DNA from: Actinomycetota bacterium
GTDB taxonomy: Bacteria; Cyanobacteriota; Vampirovibrionia; Obscuribacterales; Obscuribacteraceae
Direction: 5' to 3'
Assembly (NCBI GenBank): GCA_903970355.1
Contig: CAJCIF010000446.1
Location: 1-14,150 of the forward strand
DNA length: 14,150 nucleotides
The notes under the pieces were generated by a model. That model saw only the letters and a program-made list of their open reading frames with translations. It was not told the origin of the DNA and made no database searches. A program made the translations under genes and the position numbers. This document shows, piece by piece, positions 6,844-14,150 of this stretch (position 1 is its first letter; every line of letters starts with the position of its first letter).

Positions 6844-7281
6844 CTATGGAAGTTTGACGCTCAACTGGTTAAGGGCTCTGGAGAGGTTTTGGAAGAGCTT
6901 GCCAACCAGTGTCTTTTCATCTTCGATAAGCTCAGAGCTTACCCAGCCGTAGCGGAGCTGTTGATAACGACGTATGGAAGCGCGTTGAGAACGTCCGCGC
7001 ACGACATTGGCTTGGTGCCGAGTGCGGCGTGCGGCAGAGGATGGCTCCATGTCCCAGTGATGGGCATAGTAGGTTTCCAGCTCCCGGTCGTTAATTTGAT
7101 CTATCAGTTGTACCGGCAAATGATCATCGGCACCATATGTGGTGAAATTCTCGGGATCTCGACCGTAAGAACCCCACATTGCTCCTTTTACATGTGGAGA
7201 ATGTGGTTCACGGATGAATACCGACCAAAAAACTCCATAAAGGATGGCTAACTCAACAGCGATAATCAAATATGCGACCAT
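6844..7281 (-). CDS. Small single-pass membrane protein, unknown function
   Basis: 145 residues from the ATG at 7281-7279. AGGAGGG five bases upstream is the strongest ribosome binding site in the window and sets this start over an upstream in-frame TTG (7299). One hydrophobic helix at about residues 2-22 (VAYLIIAVELAILYGVFWSVF) is followed by a hydrophilic tail, first acidic (YGRDPENFTTYGADDHLPV) then Arg/Gln-rich (RRTRHQANVVRGRSQRASIRR). I recognise no family. Just before the ribosome binding site, GGCTC and GAGCC can form a small hairpin around a 5-base loop. It precedes the OppF-type gene on the same strand, with the 36-bp palindrome between them, so co-transcription is possible but may be interrupted. 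Confidence 0.75.
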   Translation of the reverse strand: MVAYLIIAVELAILYGVFWSVFIREPHSPHVKGAMWGSYGRDPENFTTYGADDHLPVQLIDQINDRELETYYAHHWDMEPSSAARRTRHQANVVRGRSQRASIRRYQQLRYGWVSSELIEDEKTLVGKLFQNLSRALNQLSVKLP

Positions 7282-7606
7282 GATTCCCTCCTGGCTCAAT
7301 CAGAGCCCTGAGATAAAAGGACATGTAAGAAAGAGAATTGAAGGGGAAGAAACGTTTTGCTTAACGTTAAGTAACAGTTTAAACAAAACTATTTAAATTG
7401 CTAGGGGTTTCTCATATTAATCCGGATCTCAAGTGGTTAATTCTAGTCGGCGCTATCTCCCATCAGAGTTGGGTTTCGGGCGTTGGGTTAGCCCTAGAGA
7501 GCGCCCAGGGTTTTCCGAGTGTGTGGGAGTACTGTAATAGTTTCTTTACTTTTATCGGCATATTTGACATCCATTCTTTTGAGAAATTGTTGACAACGGA
7601 ATTCAA
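7282..7606. promoter_or_regulatory. Divergent intergenic region with palindromes
   Basis: No gene is seen in these 325 bases. Near the minus-strand gene lie a perfect 12-bp palindrome CTTAACGTTAAG (7360-7371), GTTTAAAC (7377-7384) and ATTTAAAT, in an AT-rich tract. Further right, GGGCG (7478-7482) can pair with CGCCC (7502-7506) around an inner GGG-TTAG-CCC hairpin. A possible promoter for the dehydrogenase gene is TTTTCC (7511-7516), 16 bases, TGTAAT (7533-7538). TTGACA occurs at 7563-7568 and 7590-7595, but neither has a good -10 before the ATG. Confidence 0.35.
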
Positions 7607-8791
7607 ATGGTAAAAAAGGTCGCGGTCGTAGGTGCTGGAACGATGGGATCTTCCATCGCTATTTGCGTTGCGAAAAACAAAGTTTCTGTTTTTCTCAAAG
7701 AGATAAACCAAGAAGCTCTTCAAAGAGGAATGGAAAACATTGAGCGTACGTTAACCAATCTTGCTAAACGCGGCGCCTCAATTGAAGAATGCAATGCAAT
7801 CAAAAAGCGCATCTTACCGGTAATGTCCTTTGATGAATTGCTTGATGCAGACATGGCAATTGAAGTAGTGCCGGAAGATCTCACCATCAAAAAATCAGTG
7901 CTTGCAGCGCTCGATAGTTCCTGCAAAGCAGATTGTATAATCGTCTCCAATACTTCAAGCTTTTCCATCACTCAACTTGGCTCTTTCACGCAAAGAGCAG
8001 ACAGAGTGGTCGGAATGCACTTCTTCAATCCTGCTCACGTTATGGAGCTTGTCGAAGTGATTCCCGGACTTCTCACCTCAAACGAAACTGTCAGTGCTGC
8101 CATTGCATTTGGTGAAAACTTGGGGAAGCTTGCCGTGCGCGTTGAAGAATGTGCAAGTTTTCTCGTCAACCGTTTGCTTGGTCGCTATGCCAATGAGGCG
8201 GTCTTCTGTTTGCAGGAAGGAATTGCAACGGTTGAAGAAATAGACGATGCAGCCTGTCAGTTGCTCATGCCAATCGGCCCCCTTGCCCTGAGGGATATGA
8301 ACGGATTAGATGTCGGTCTTTCTGTTGCAAAATTCAACTATCAAGAATATGGTGAGCGATTTCGCCCGCCAGACTTGCTCATAAATCTGGTTGCGAAAAA
8401 ACAGCTTGGGCGAAAAGTTCAATCTGGATTCTATATATATGATGCGGAGACGCGTAAAAAGTTGGGTGTAAACCCTGCCCTTGCTTTGGAGCTTGCCGCT
8501 TTTGACAGGGCGAGTAATCAACCGCCGTTCGATGCAAGACGTCTTTTCTTGCCGATGATCAACGAGGCGTTTCTGGTTCTGCAGGAAAAAATCTGCGCTC
8601 CTAACATGATCGATCCTGCTTTAAAGGCAGGGCTAAATATGCGCAAAGGACCACTTCAGTACGCAAGCGAAGTTGGCTTTGATGTTTGCTTGCAGGAAAT
8701 AGAAGAACTATTTCGTTTAGCCGGCGAAAGATTTCGGCCGGCACCGCTCTTGAAGCGATATGTTTGGGCTGGCAAGAATTCCGTATCCTGA
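7607..8791 (+). CDS. 3-hydroxyacyl-CoA dehydrogenase (NAD-dependent)
   Basis: 394 residues. It oxidises 3-hydroxyacyl-CoA (or reduces acetoacetyl-CoA) with NAD(H) in the cytoplasm. The N-terminal Rossmann domain has VGAGTMG (Gly9, Gly11, Gly14), with Glu32 at the end of the second strand. The catalytic set is intact: SNTSS at 114-118, His138 in GMHFFNP, Glu150 in MELVEVI and Asn188 in FLVNRLL; the spacings of 12 and 50 residues from His match known enzymes. The protein is about 110 residues longer than a simple Hbd/PaaH (about 280) because it carries two C-terminal 3HCDH domains (about 183-280 and 310-390), like the dehydrogenase half of FadB/FadJ without the crotonase half. It could serve beta-oxidation or a butyryl/PHA-type pathway. 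A GGA seven bases before the ATG is a modest ribosome binding site. The glycosyltransferase gene follows after eight bases. Confidence 0.93.
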   Translation: MVKKVAVVGAGTMGSSIAICVAKNKVSVFLKEINQEALQRGMENIERTLTNLAKRGASIEECNAIKKRILPVMSFDELLDADMAIEVVPEDLTIKKSVLAALDSSCKADCIIVSNTSSFSITQLGSFTQRADRVVGMHFFNPAHVMELVEVIPGLLTSNETVSAAIAFGENLGKLAVRVEECASFLVNRLLGRYANEAVFCLQEGIATVEEIDDAACQLLMPIGPLALRDMNGLDVGLSVAKFNYQEYGERFRPPDLLINLVAKKQLGRKVQSGFYIYDAETRKKLGVNPALALELAAFDRASNQPPFDARRLFLPMINEAFLVLQEKICAPNMIDPALKAGLNMRKGPLQYASEVGFDVCLQEIEELFRLAGERFRPAPLLKRYVWAGKNSVS

Positions 8792-8799
8792 GAGAAAAG

Positions 8800-10605
8800 A
8801 TGCAACTGAGCAAAGAACGAGATCACTCCAATGCCAATCCGTTGGCGATTGTGATCATATTGGTTGCTTCGTTGCTTCTTTATTTTGTGGGGCTTGGCAC
8901 TTTTGGCGTCACAGATCCGGGCGAAGGATATTATGTTGAAGCAGCGCGCGAAATGGTGGAAAGCGGAGATTTCATCACACCGCATCTCAATTATCAAATT
9001 TATTTTTCGAAACCGATACTGACGTTTTGGTTTATGGCCGGCAGCTATCTTTGTTTGGGTGTAAATGAAATGGCGGCTCGACTGCCGTTTGCATTGCTAG
9101 CCACACTCTTGTTTCTTGCTACCTACCGGATTGCTAAAAGCATAGGCGGAAGCAGATGCGGATTGATCGCTGCTTTGATTGCAGCAACCTCGCCACTAAT
9201 GATGGCCTTTGTGAAACTATCGCCCATCGACATAGCATTTGCTTGTTTTCTGGATCTTGCCGTTTTCGCATTCGCCCTTACCTGCTTATTGCAAGAAAGA
9301 AAGTGGTGGCCCCTTGTTTGGATTGCGCTGGCGCTTGCTGTTTTAACAAAGGGTCCTGCCGCCATTGTGCTTTTTTCAATTGGTGTTGTCTTGTTCCTTT
9401 TTGCTGAAAGAGCATCATTTTCTGTCAACTACGCACGGTTAAAGAGTCTGCATCCCTTTCTCGGGCTAGCGATATTTCTTATCTTGACGGTGCCCTGGTA
9501 CCTGGCTGTTTCTGATGCCACTCAGGGCTTGTTTCTAAAAGTCTTTTTCCTTTATGAAAACTACGCTCGTTTCTCCGGTCATACTAACCTGGCACACACG
9601 GCTTGGTATCACTATTTCATCGTGCTTTTATACGGTTTCTTTCCCTGGATCGTTTTGCTCATTCCGGCCCTTCGAAATTCTGCTTTGGCAAGCGGACGTT
9701 TTTTGCAGTCTCGCCAGGCTCTTTTGTTTTTAACGATATGGGCCGTTTCCTTTTTTGCATTTTTCAGTTTTTCGAAAACGCAATTGGACACATATATGCT
9801 GCCTCTTTTGGCGCCGCTTTCCATAGTGGTGGCTGCCTATATTGAATCTGTACTGGAAACAGGCATTCGCACTAAGAAATATAGCTCCTGGTTGAAGGTG
9901 CTCTGTCTCACGCTTATTGTTATGTTCCTTATTGGATTGCCTTCGTTTTTAGTGGTTAATGCCTTCAAAGGAAATGCTGTCCTTCCATTTATCGAAAGAA
10001 TTGTACTGGTCGCTTTTGCAATAGCAGGTGGAGGGCTTGCCGTTTGGTTTCTTGCTAACCGGCACGTAGAGCGGGCCTTCGCTTCTGTTCTCGGCACTCT
10101 CATTTGTATTGCTTCTCTTGGCGTAGTGGGTGCATTTCAATATGCGGATCGAATCGGACAAAAGGCATTGCGTGATATGTGCCTTGCTTATAGAGATCAG
10201 CACCTCAAATTTGCCATGTTTCGAGGGTTCAAACCCTCCATAATGTTCTACCTGCGCCAACCCGTAGATTCATTTTTCCATGACTCGCAAATCGTTGCAA
10301 ACCGAGTGCCGAGCCGCCATCATCGTGCCATCCGGCTTCCGGAAGCGGTTATTGTTCACGAAAATGCATTGCCCTTACTGGTGGTGCCATCCGGTGTGCA
10401 GCTCAAATTGAAGGAACACCACCGCGGATGGTATCTATTTGAATTGGAGGGTGGCCGAATAGAATCAGTTGCCGAATTGCAAACTATGTTTAGTGATGCG
10501 GAGACCTTCCAGCGAGCCATAAGCGGGCAAAGCGATTGGGGTCCGCTCACGGTGCCATATGGAGCAGGCGATCCAACCTGGTGGAAAAAGCAGCAGTCTA
10601 ACTAA
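8800..10605 (+). CDS. GT39/ArnT-like membrane glycosyltransferase
   Basis: 601 residues from the ATG at 8800, preceded by GAGAG five bases upstream. The frame runs back into the dehydrogenase gene (to 8686), but that part is not needed. The first helix (about 15-33) leads into GVTDPGEGYYVEAAREM, matching the GT-C loop with acidic residues Asp39 and Glu42. YFSKPILTFW (68-77) matches the conserved KPP-type loop of PMT/ArnT proteins. About ten more hydrophobic helices follow to about residue 450, and the last 140 residues are soluble and extracytoplasmic (SIMFYLRQPVDSFF onward), as in ArnT-like enzymes. The family moves a sugar from a polyprenyl-phosphate donor to lipid A, glycan or protein on the outer face of the inner membrane. 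Donor and acceptor are unknown. It probably shares a transcript with the dehydrogenase. Its stop codon interlocks with that of the convergent RND gene. Confidence 0.88.
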   Translation: MQLSKERDHSNANPLAIVIILVASLLLYFVGLGTFGVTDPGEGYYVEAAREMVESGDFITPHLNYQIYFSKPILTFWFMAGSYLCLGVNEMAARLPFALLATLLFLATYRIAKSIGGSRCGLIAALIAATSPLMMAFVKLSPIDIAFACFLDLAVFAFALTCLLQERKWWPLVWIALALAVLTKGPAAIVLFSIGVVLFLFAERASFSVNYARLKSLHPFLGLAIFLILTVPWYLAVSDATQGLFLKVFFLYENYARFSGHTNLAHTAWYHYFIVLLYGFFPWIVLLIPALRNSALASGRFLQSRQALLFLTIWAVSFFAFFSFSKTQLDTYMLPLLAPLSIVVAAYIESVLETGIRTKKYSSWLKVLCLTLIVMFLIGLPSFLVVNAFKGNAVLPFIERIVLVAFAIAGGGLAVWFLANRHVERAFASVLGTLICIASLGVVGAFQYADRIGQKALRDMCLAYRDQHLKFAMFRGFKPSIMFYLRQPVDSFFHDSQIVANRVPSRHHRAIRLPEAVIVHENALPLLVVPSGVQLKLKEHHRGWYLFELEGGRIESVAELQTMFSDAETFQRAISGQSDWGPLTVPYGAGDPTWWKKQQSN

Positions 10606-13600
10606 ACTTCTGCAGACTTTTCAGGAGAGGGAGACCGGGTGAATCCGTGTTCGAAAAATTCGTACATTGCCGGCAAGACAATAAGAGCAAGCATCACACC
10701 CGGAATCAGTCCACCTACTATAACTAGAGCAAGAGGACGTTGACTCTGTGCACCAATTGCCGTTGACATGGCTGCTGGTATCAACCCAACCACAGCCACT
10801 GTTGTTGTCATAAGAGCCGGCTTCATTCGGATCAACGCACTGCGAGCGATCGCTTCCCGTAGAGCTATACCTTCTTGCTTCAAATGCTCTACCAGAGAAA
10901 CGAGAATGACACCATTTTGTACCGCAACCCCGGACAGAGCAACGAAGCCCACGCCTGCCGATATGCTGAAGTGAGTGTGCGTAATCATGAGAGCCAGGAT
11001 GGCGCCCGGTGTTGCCAGAGGCACAGTAAGCATAACTAAAAGAGCTATGCGCGCCGAGCCAAAGTCCGCATAAAGCAACATGAAGATAAAGAGAAGTGTA
11101 ACGGGGATGATGATGGCCAATCGTCCCATCGCTCTTTGTGCACTGGCAAATTGCCCTTCCCAAATCGTGGTGTATTCGGGCGGAAACTTTACCTTCTGCT
11201 GAATAATCTTTTGCGCTTCAGTAACGGCTGAAAGCAAATCTCGCCCACGGATATTAGCCTTAACCGCCACTCTTCTTGAATTTCTGTCTCGTAAAATCGC
11301 CGTTGCACCGTGGGCCTCCTGAATGGTCGCTAAGCTTGATAAAGGTATGCGATTGCCGTTTGGTGTAAGAAGGAGAATATTTTCCAGATTGCCTACGTCT
11401 TTGCGATAGTCGGATTGAAATCTAACCCATACGCCAAAGCGACGATCATTTTCCTGGAGCTCAGTAATAGAGTTGCCACCAATAGAAGTCTGAACGGTGT
11501 CCAAAATATCGCTGGTGTTAATGCCGAACCTCGCTGCATTGGCTCTATCGATCGTAATTAGCAACTGTGGTTGGCCAAGTAATTCGTCTTTGGCAACATC
11601 TACCATGCCAGGAACTTTTTGCACAATGTCCCTAATTTGTGTGGCGAGATGATCGAGAATGGTTAAGTCGCGCCCGTAAATTTTGATGCCCAGCTCCCCT
11701 TTGATACCGGCTATGGCCTCGTCCATGTTGTCCTTGATGTACTGTGAAAAGTTATAGAGCACTTCCGGATATTCATCCTGCAAGCGCTTATCCATATCTT
11801 TTATGAGATCCTGTTTGTCATGAAATTGTGGGCGCCATTTATCTTTGGGCGCGAGATCGACAAAAAATTCGATGTTGCTGAAGTTGTTGGGATCGGTGCC
11901 ATCATCCGGAGTGCCGACTTGACTGACTACATCAGTAACTTCAGGATAGCTGCGAAAAACCGTACGCAGACCGTGGGCTAAGTGCGAGGATTGGTCGAGT
12001 GAAACACTGGTTGGCAGAACTGTAGCCCGTACCCAGATGTTTCCCTCTTCCAGGGGCGGAAGAAATTCGCCACCGAGAGTGGTAGCACCAATGGCGGAGA
12101 AAGTCACCGCTGCTAAGCCAACGCAGCCCGCTAAGACCCGATTCTTCATGGACCAACTAAGGACAGGCTTATATATGCGCAGGAAAAGGGCCATGACTGG
12201 GCTTTCTCGATCGGATGGCAAACTGCGTGAATAAAAGAGGGCACAAAGCACAGGTACAACAGTCAGAGCTGACAGTACGCCGCCAATCAGGTGAAAATTC
12301 ATGATGATGGCTAGAGGTCTAAATAACTTGCCTTCAACCTTTTCGAAAGTAAAGATTGGCAAAAACGTTATAACAATAATTGAAGTGGCAAAAAGTATGG
12401 GGCGTGCCACTTCTTGAGCGGCTCGATAGATGGCTAAAATAATTTCGCTCTTGTCTACAGGACCGTGTTCCTTTAATTCGGCTAAGTGTCTAACGATGTT
12501 CTCAACCATAATGATTGAGGCATCGACAATAATGCCAAAGTCGATTGCTCCTAAGGAGAGCAAATTGGCCGGTATGTCGAAAACGTTGAGCAGTATCATT
12601 GCGGTGCAAAGGGATAGTGGAATCGATACTGCTGCAATAAGAGCGCTGCGAACTTGAAACAGATAAAGCATCAAGATTACAACAACGAAGATAATCCCTT
12701 CCGTGACGTTGTGACCGATCGTCTCTGAAGTTTTGCGCACCAGTTCAGTGCGGTCATAAAGAGGCACCATGCGCATGCCGGGGGGCAACCCTGCTTGAAT
12801 GTCATCCCAGGCCAACTTCAAATTGTCGACCGCACGAGAGGCATTTTCGCCACGTCTCATTAGGACAATGCCTTCAACTGCATCATCGTCGTCGTTCTTG
12901 CCTACTTGACCGAGCCTGATTTTGTTACCAAGTAAGACCCTGGCCACATTCTTGATTAGAATCGGCGGGCCTTCTTTATTAGATGCCAGTACGACATTTT
13001 CTATGTCTTCAACAGAGCGAAGCAGACCGATACCACGCACCATGTAATTTTGGCCGTTGCGAATAATGTAGCTACCACCAGTGGAGCCGTTTGAGCTGCT
13101 AACTGCGCTTTCAACTTGTGACAAGCTGATGTTTTGAGCTTTCATACGATTGGGATCAAGTTCAACCCAATACACTTTTGTAGGACCGCCAAACCCAGTT
13201 GAATCAACAACTCCGTGTATGGCTTTAAATTTGCGTTCCAAATACCAATCTTCCCACTCCTTACGCGCCCGGGAAGACCAATCTTTTCCTTCAACCGTAT
13301 AACGAAAAATTTCACCGACAGGACTTTCGTCAGGATCGAGTTGGGGCTGAACGTTGGAAGGAATGTCAGCTGCGCCGATCTTTTCAAGAACCCAGTGCCT
13401 GGCAACATTGGAAGGCAACGTATCATCAAAGGTGACGGTGATGACTGACAATCCAAAAATTGATATTGACCGTGGTGGCTCGGCGTGTGGAATGCCATTA
13501 AGCTCTTTTTCAAGCGGAACGGTCACCAGGCGCTCCACTTCTTCAGCCGCTTTGCCTGGCACTTGAGAGATAACTCGCACCTGCATATTGGCGATGTCTG

Positions 13601-13706
13601 GATATGCTTCGAGTGCTAGATTCTCGTGTGCTTTATAGCCGAAGAAAATCACGCATAGTGCAAGAAATACAACAACATTGCGCTTTTTTAGAATACCAAG
13701 CAGCAC
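10602..13706 (-). CDS. CzcA/CusA-family heavy-metal efflux RND transporter
   Basis: 1034 residues, the usual size, from a GTG at 13706-13704; an in-frame TGA 12 bases upstream allows no longer form. GGATGAG about nine bases upstream can serve as ribosome binding site. TM1 is about residues 11-28, followed by LEAYPDIANMQVRVISQVPG. TM4 reads AIDFGIIVDASIIMVEN with Asp389, Asp395 and Glu402, the same spacing as the proton-relay acids of CzcA (D402, D408, E415). The pattern of two periplasmic loops and twelve helices is complete. In the porter domain GTDPNNFSNIEFFVDLAPKDKW, Asn is where CusA should have its metal-binding Met, so copper/silver specificity is not supported; Co/Zn/Cd/Ni or an unassigned substrate fits better (inference from remembered family alignment). 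The pump acts as an inner-membrane trimer with an adaptor and a TolC-like channel. The adaptor appears to be the divergent gene at 13920; no outer-membrane channel gene is seen. Confidence 0.93.
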   Translation of the reverse strand: MLLGILKKRNVVVFLALCVIFFGYKAHENLALEAYPDIANMQVRVISQVPGKAAEEVERLVTVPLEKELNGIPHAEPPRSISIFGLSVITVTFDDTLPSNVARHWVLEKIGAADIPSNVQPQLDPDESPVGEIFRYTVEGKDWSSRARKEWEDWYLERKFKAIHGVVDSTGFGGPTKVYWVELDPNRMKAQNISLSQVESAVSSSNGSTGGSYIIRNGQNYMVRGIGLLRSVEDIENVVLASNKEGPPILIKNVARVLLGNKIRLGQVGKNDDDDAVEGIVLMRRGENASRAVDNLKLAWDDIQAGLPPGMRMVPLYDRTELVRKTSETIGHNVTEGIIFVVVILMLYLFQVRSALIAAVSIPLSLCTAMILLNVFDIPANLLSLGAIDFGIIVDASIIMVENIVRHLAELKEHGPVDKSEIILAIYRAAQEVARPILFATSIIVITFLPIFTFEKVEGKLFRPLAIIMNFHLIGGVLSALTVVPVLCALFYSRSLPSDRESPVMALFLRIYKPVLSWSMKNRVLAGCVGLAAVTFSAIGATTLGGEFLPPLEEGNIWVRATVLPTSVSLDQSSHLAHGLRTVFRSYPEVTDVVSQVGTPDDGTDPNNFSNIEFFVDLAPKDKWRPQFHDKQDLIKDMDKRLQDEYPEVLYNFSQYIKDNMDEAIAGIKGELGIKIYGRDLTILDHLATQIRDIVQKVPGMVDVAKDELLGQPQLLITIDRANAARFGINTSDILDTVQTSIGGNSITELQENDRRFGVWVRFQSDYRKDVGNLENILLLTPNGNRIPLSSLATIQEAHGATAILRDRNSRRVAVKANIRGRDLLSAVTEAQKIIQQKVKFPPEYTTIWEGQFASAQRAMGRLAIIIPVTLLFIFMLLYADFGSARIALLVMLTVPLATPGAILALMITHTHFSISAGVGFVALSGVAVQNGVILVSLVEHLKQEGIALREAIARSALIRMKPALMTTTVAVVGLIPAAMSTAIGAQSQRPLALVIVGGLIPGVMLALIVLPAMYEFFEHGFTRSPSPEKSAEV

Positions 13707-13727
13707 TAGTAAATCTCATCCGTGAAG

Positions 13728-13756
13728 ATATGAAGGACTCACGTCAAATGAGTCAA
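13728..13756 (-). promoter_or_regulatory. Likely sigma70-type promoter of the RND pump gene
   Basis: On the minus strand TTGACT (13756-13751, five of six matches) and TCATAT (13733-13728, four of six) are separated by 17 bases. Transcription would start near 13721, leaving a leader of about 15 bases that contains the GGATGAG ribosome binding site before the GTG. This is the best-formed promoter in the window. Confidence 0.5.
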
Positions 13757-13811
13757 TGGAATTGTAGCAAGCGATTCCCGGTGCGTCCGTTCTAAGTTTG
13801 CTATGCTCAGT

Positions 13812-13865
13812 TTGACCCGGTTTCGGACTTACTTTTAGTTTGTGGAGAAATTGTGAATTGCTCCA
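13812..13865 (+). promoter_or_regulatory. Possible promoter and operator for the RND adaptor gene
   Basis: TTGACC (13812-13817), an 18-base spacer, then TAGTTT (13836-13841) could be a promoter for the adaptor, with a leader of about 73 bases. Directly downstream is a dyad: TGGAG (13843-13847) and AATT (13849-13852) mirror AATT (13856-13859) and CTCCA (13861-13865) around a GTG centre, with one mismatched position. A longer-range inverted pair TTCGGACT (13822-13829) and AGTCCGAA (13890-13897) also lies here. A metal-responsive repressor site is possible, but no regulator gene is in view. Confidence 0.35.
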
Positions 13866-13919
13866 GTTCTCGAACAGGAGGACGAGTCGAGTCCGAACTG
13901 TTAGAATTGGCCCTACTCT

Positions 13920-14150
13920 ATGAAATTTAAGAGCATACTTTTATTCCTTGTGACAACCGCAGTGCCAGTGGTTTTGCTTGGCTGTGGATCTGTAACTGGA
14001 ACTTCACAGCCTCCGTTAACCAATGTTGTAGATGCAAGTGATCCCAAGCCTCCGCCACTCGAGAAGAGTGATGAACACTTAATTCGATTGCCGAAAGATG
14101 CTGAACTGCAGGCGGGCCTGGCCTACGAAGAAGCTCGGCGCCGAACGCTC
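13920..14150 (+). CDS. Lipoprotein periplasmic adaptor of the RND efflux system (5' part only)
   Basis: The frame opens at ATG 13920 and runs to the right edge (77 codons seen). Residues 1-22 form a lipoprotein signal: KFK, a hydrophobic core ILLFLVTTAVPVVLL, then LLGC with Cys22 as the lipidated residue. A Ser/Thr/Pro-rich linker (about 23-52) follows, then HLIRLPKDAELQAGLAYEEARRRTL. This resembles the opening of CusB/CzcB-type membrane-fusion proteins, where a conserved short strand and a 'Leu...Gly(Ile/Leu)' turn precede the barrel and lipoyl domains. The assignment rests on this short match plus the divergent RND pump. If right, it bridges the pump and an outer-membrane channel and may pass on metal. 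No clear Shine-Dalgarno precedes the ATG; TAGAATTGG is nearby. Confidence 0.65.
   Translation, partial: MKFKSILLFLVTTAVPVVLLGCGSVTGTSQPPLTNVVDASDPKPPPLEKSDEHLIRLPKDAELQAGLAYEEARRRTL

Noticed and set aside
6784..7251. 155-codon plus-strand open frame
   Set aside because: It overlaps the minus-strand small membrane-protein gene, which has a strong AGGAGGG at ideal spacing and a coherent N-terminal membrane helix. The plus frame begins inside the 36-bp palindrome and has no ribosome binding site.
7385..7560. Possible structured RNA (tRNA or riboswitch) in the long intergenic region
   Set aside because: The GGGCG/CGCCC pairing and inner hairpin are short, and I find no tRNA arms, anticodon loop, T-loop consensus or riboswitch core.
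8686..8799. 38-codon upstream extension of the glycosyltransferase overlapping the dehydrogenase gene
   Set aside because: The extension is antisense to nothing but lies wholly in another frame of a conserved gene; ATG 8800 has its own GAGAG and gives the usual family N-terminus.
10621..11163. 180-codon minus-strand frame inside the RND gene
   Set aside because: It is an alternative frame of the conserved C-terminal part of the RND pump, and its Cys/Ser/Gly-rich product looks like an out-of-frame translation.

Overview
This 14.15 kb window looks like ordinary chromosome from a Gram-negative-type (diderm) bacterium. A CzcA-class RND pump paired with a lipoprotein adaptor implies an outer membrane. 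Base composition is close to balanced. Secreted TPR proteins, degenerate secreted alpha/beta-hydrolases and a replication-relaxation-type protein would fit the non-photosynthetic relatives of Cyanobacteria (Melainabacteria/Vampirovibrionia, perhaps Obscuribacterales). That placement is an impression from protein style only, because no rRNA or other marker gene is present.

Layout, left to right. An Lrp/AsnC-type regulator (minus) is cut by the left edge and diverges from a membrane-anchored SGNH-hydrolase-like protein (plus). A membrane-anchored coiled-coil protein of unknown function (minus) is divergent from a small Ser/Lys-rich ORF (plus), with a strong hairpin between them. A translationally coupled minus-strand pair follows: an exported alpha/beta-hydrolase-fold protein whose active site looks dismantled, then an exported TPR protein. 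Next are a plus-strand replication-relaxation-like protein, and a minus-strand pair consisting of a small single-pass membrane protein and a lone OppF/DppF-type ATPase, separated by a nearly perfect 36-bp palindrome. A plus-strand pair encodes a 3-hydroxyacyl-CoA dehydrogenase and a GT39/ArnT-like membrane glycosyltransferase. The right end holds a CzcA/CusA-like RND pump (minus) divergent from its probable lipoprotein adaptor (plus), which is cut by the right edge.

The strand flips nine times in 14 kb, so most neighbours do not share a transcript. Only three short co-directional pairs exist. All four tail-to-tail junctions are extremely tight: a 15-bp gap, direct abutment, an 11-bp overlap and a 4-bp overlap. 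This leaves no room for conventional terminators between converging genes.

I see no CRISPR array, tRNA, rRNA, transposase or prophage module. I did not find a convincing undescribed multi-gene system. The items most worth a second look are the triad-less hydrolase-fold protein coupled to a TPR protein, the 36-bp palindrome before the orphan OppF-type ATPase, the replication-relaxation-like protein outside any visible mobile element, and the divergent RND pump/adaptor locus with operator-like dyads.
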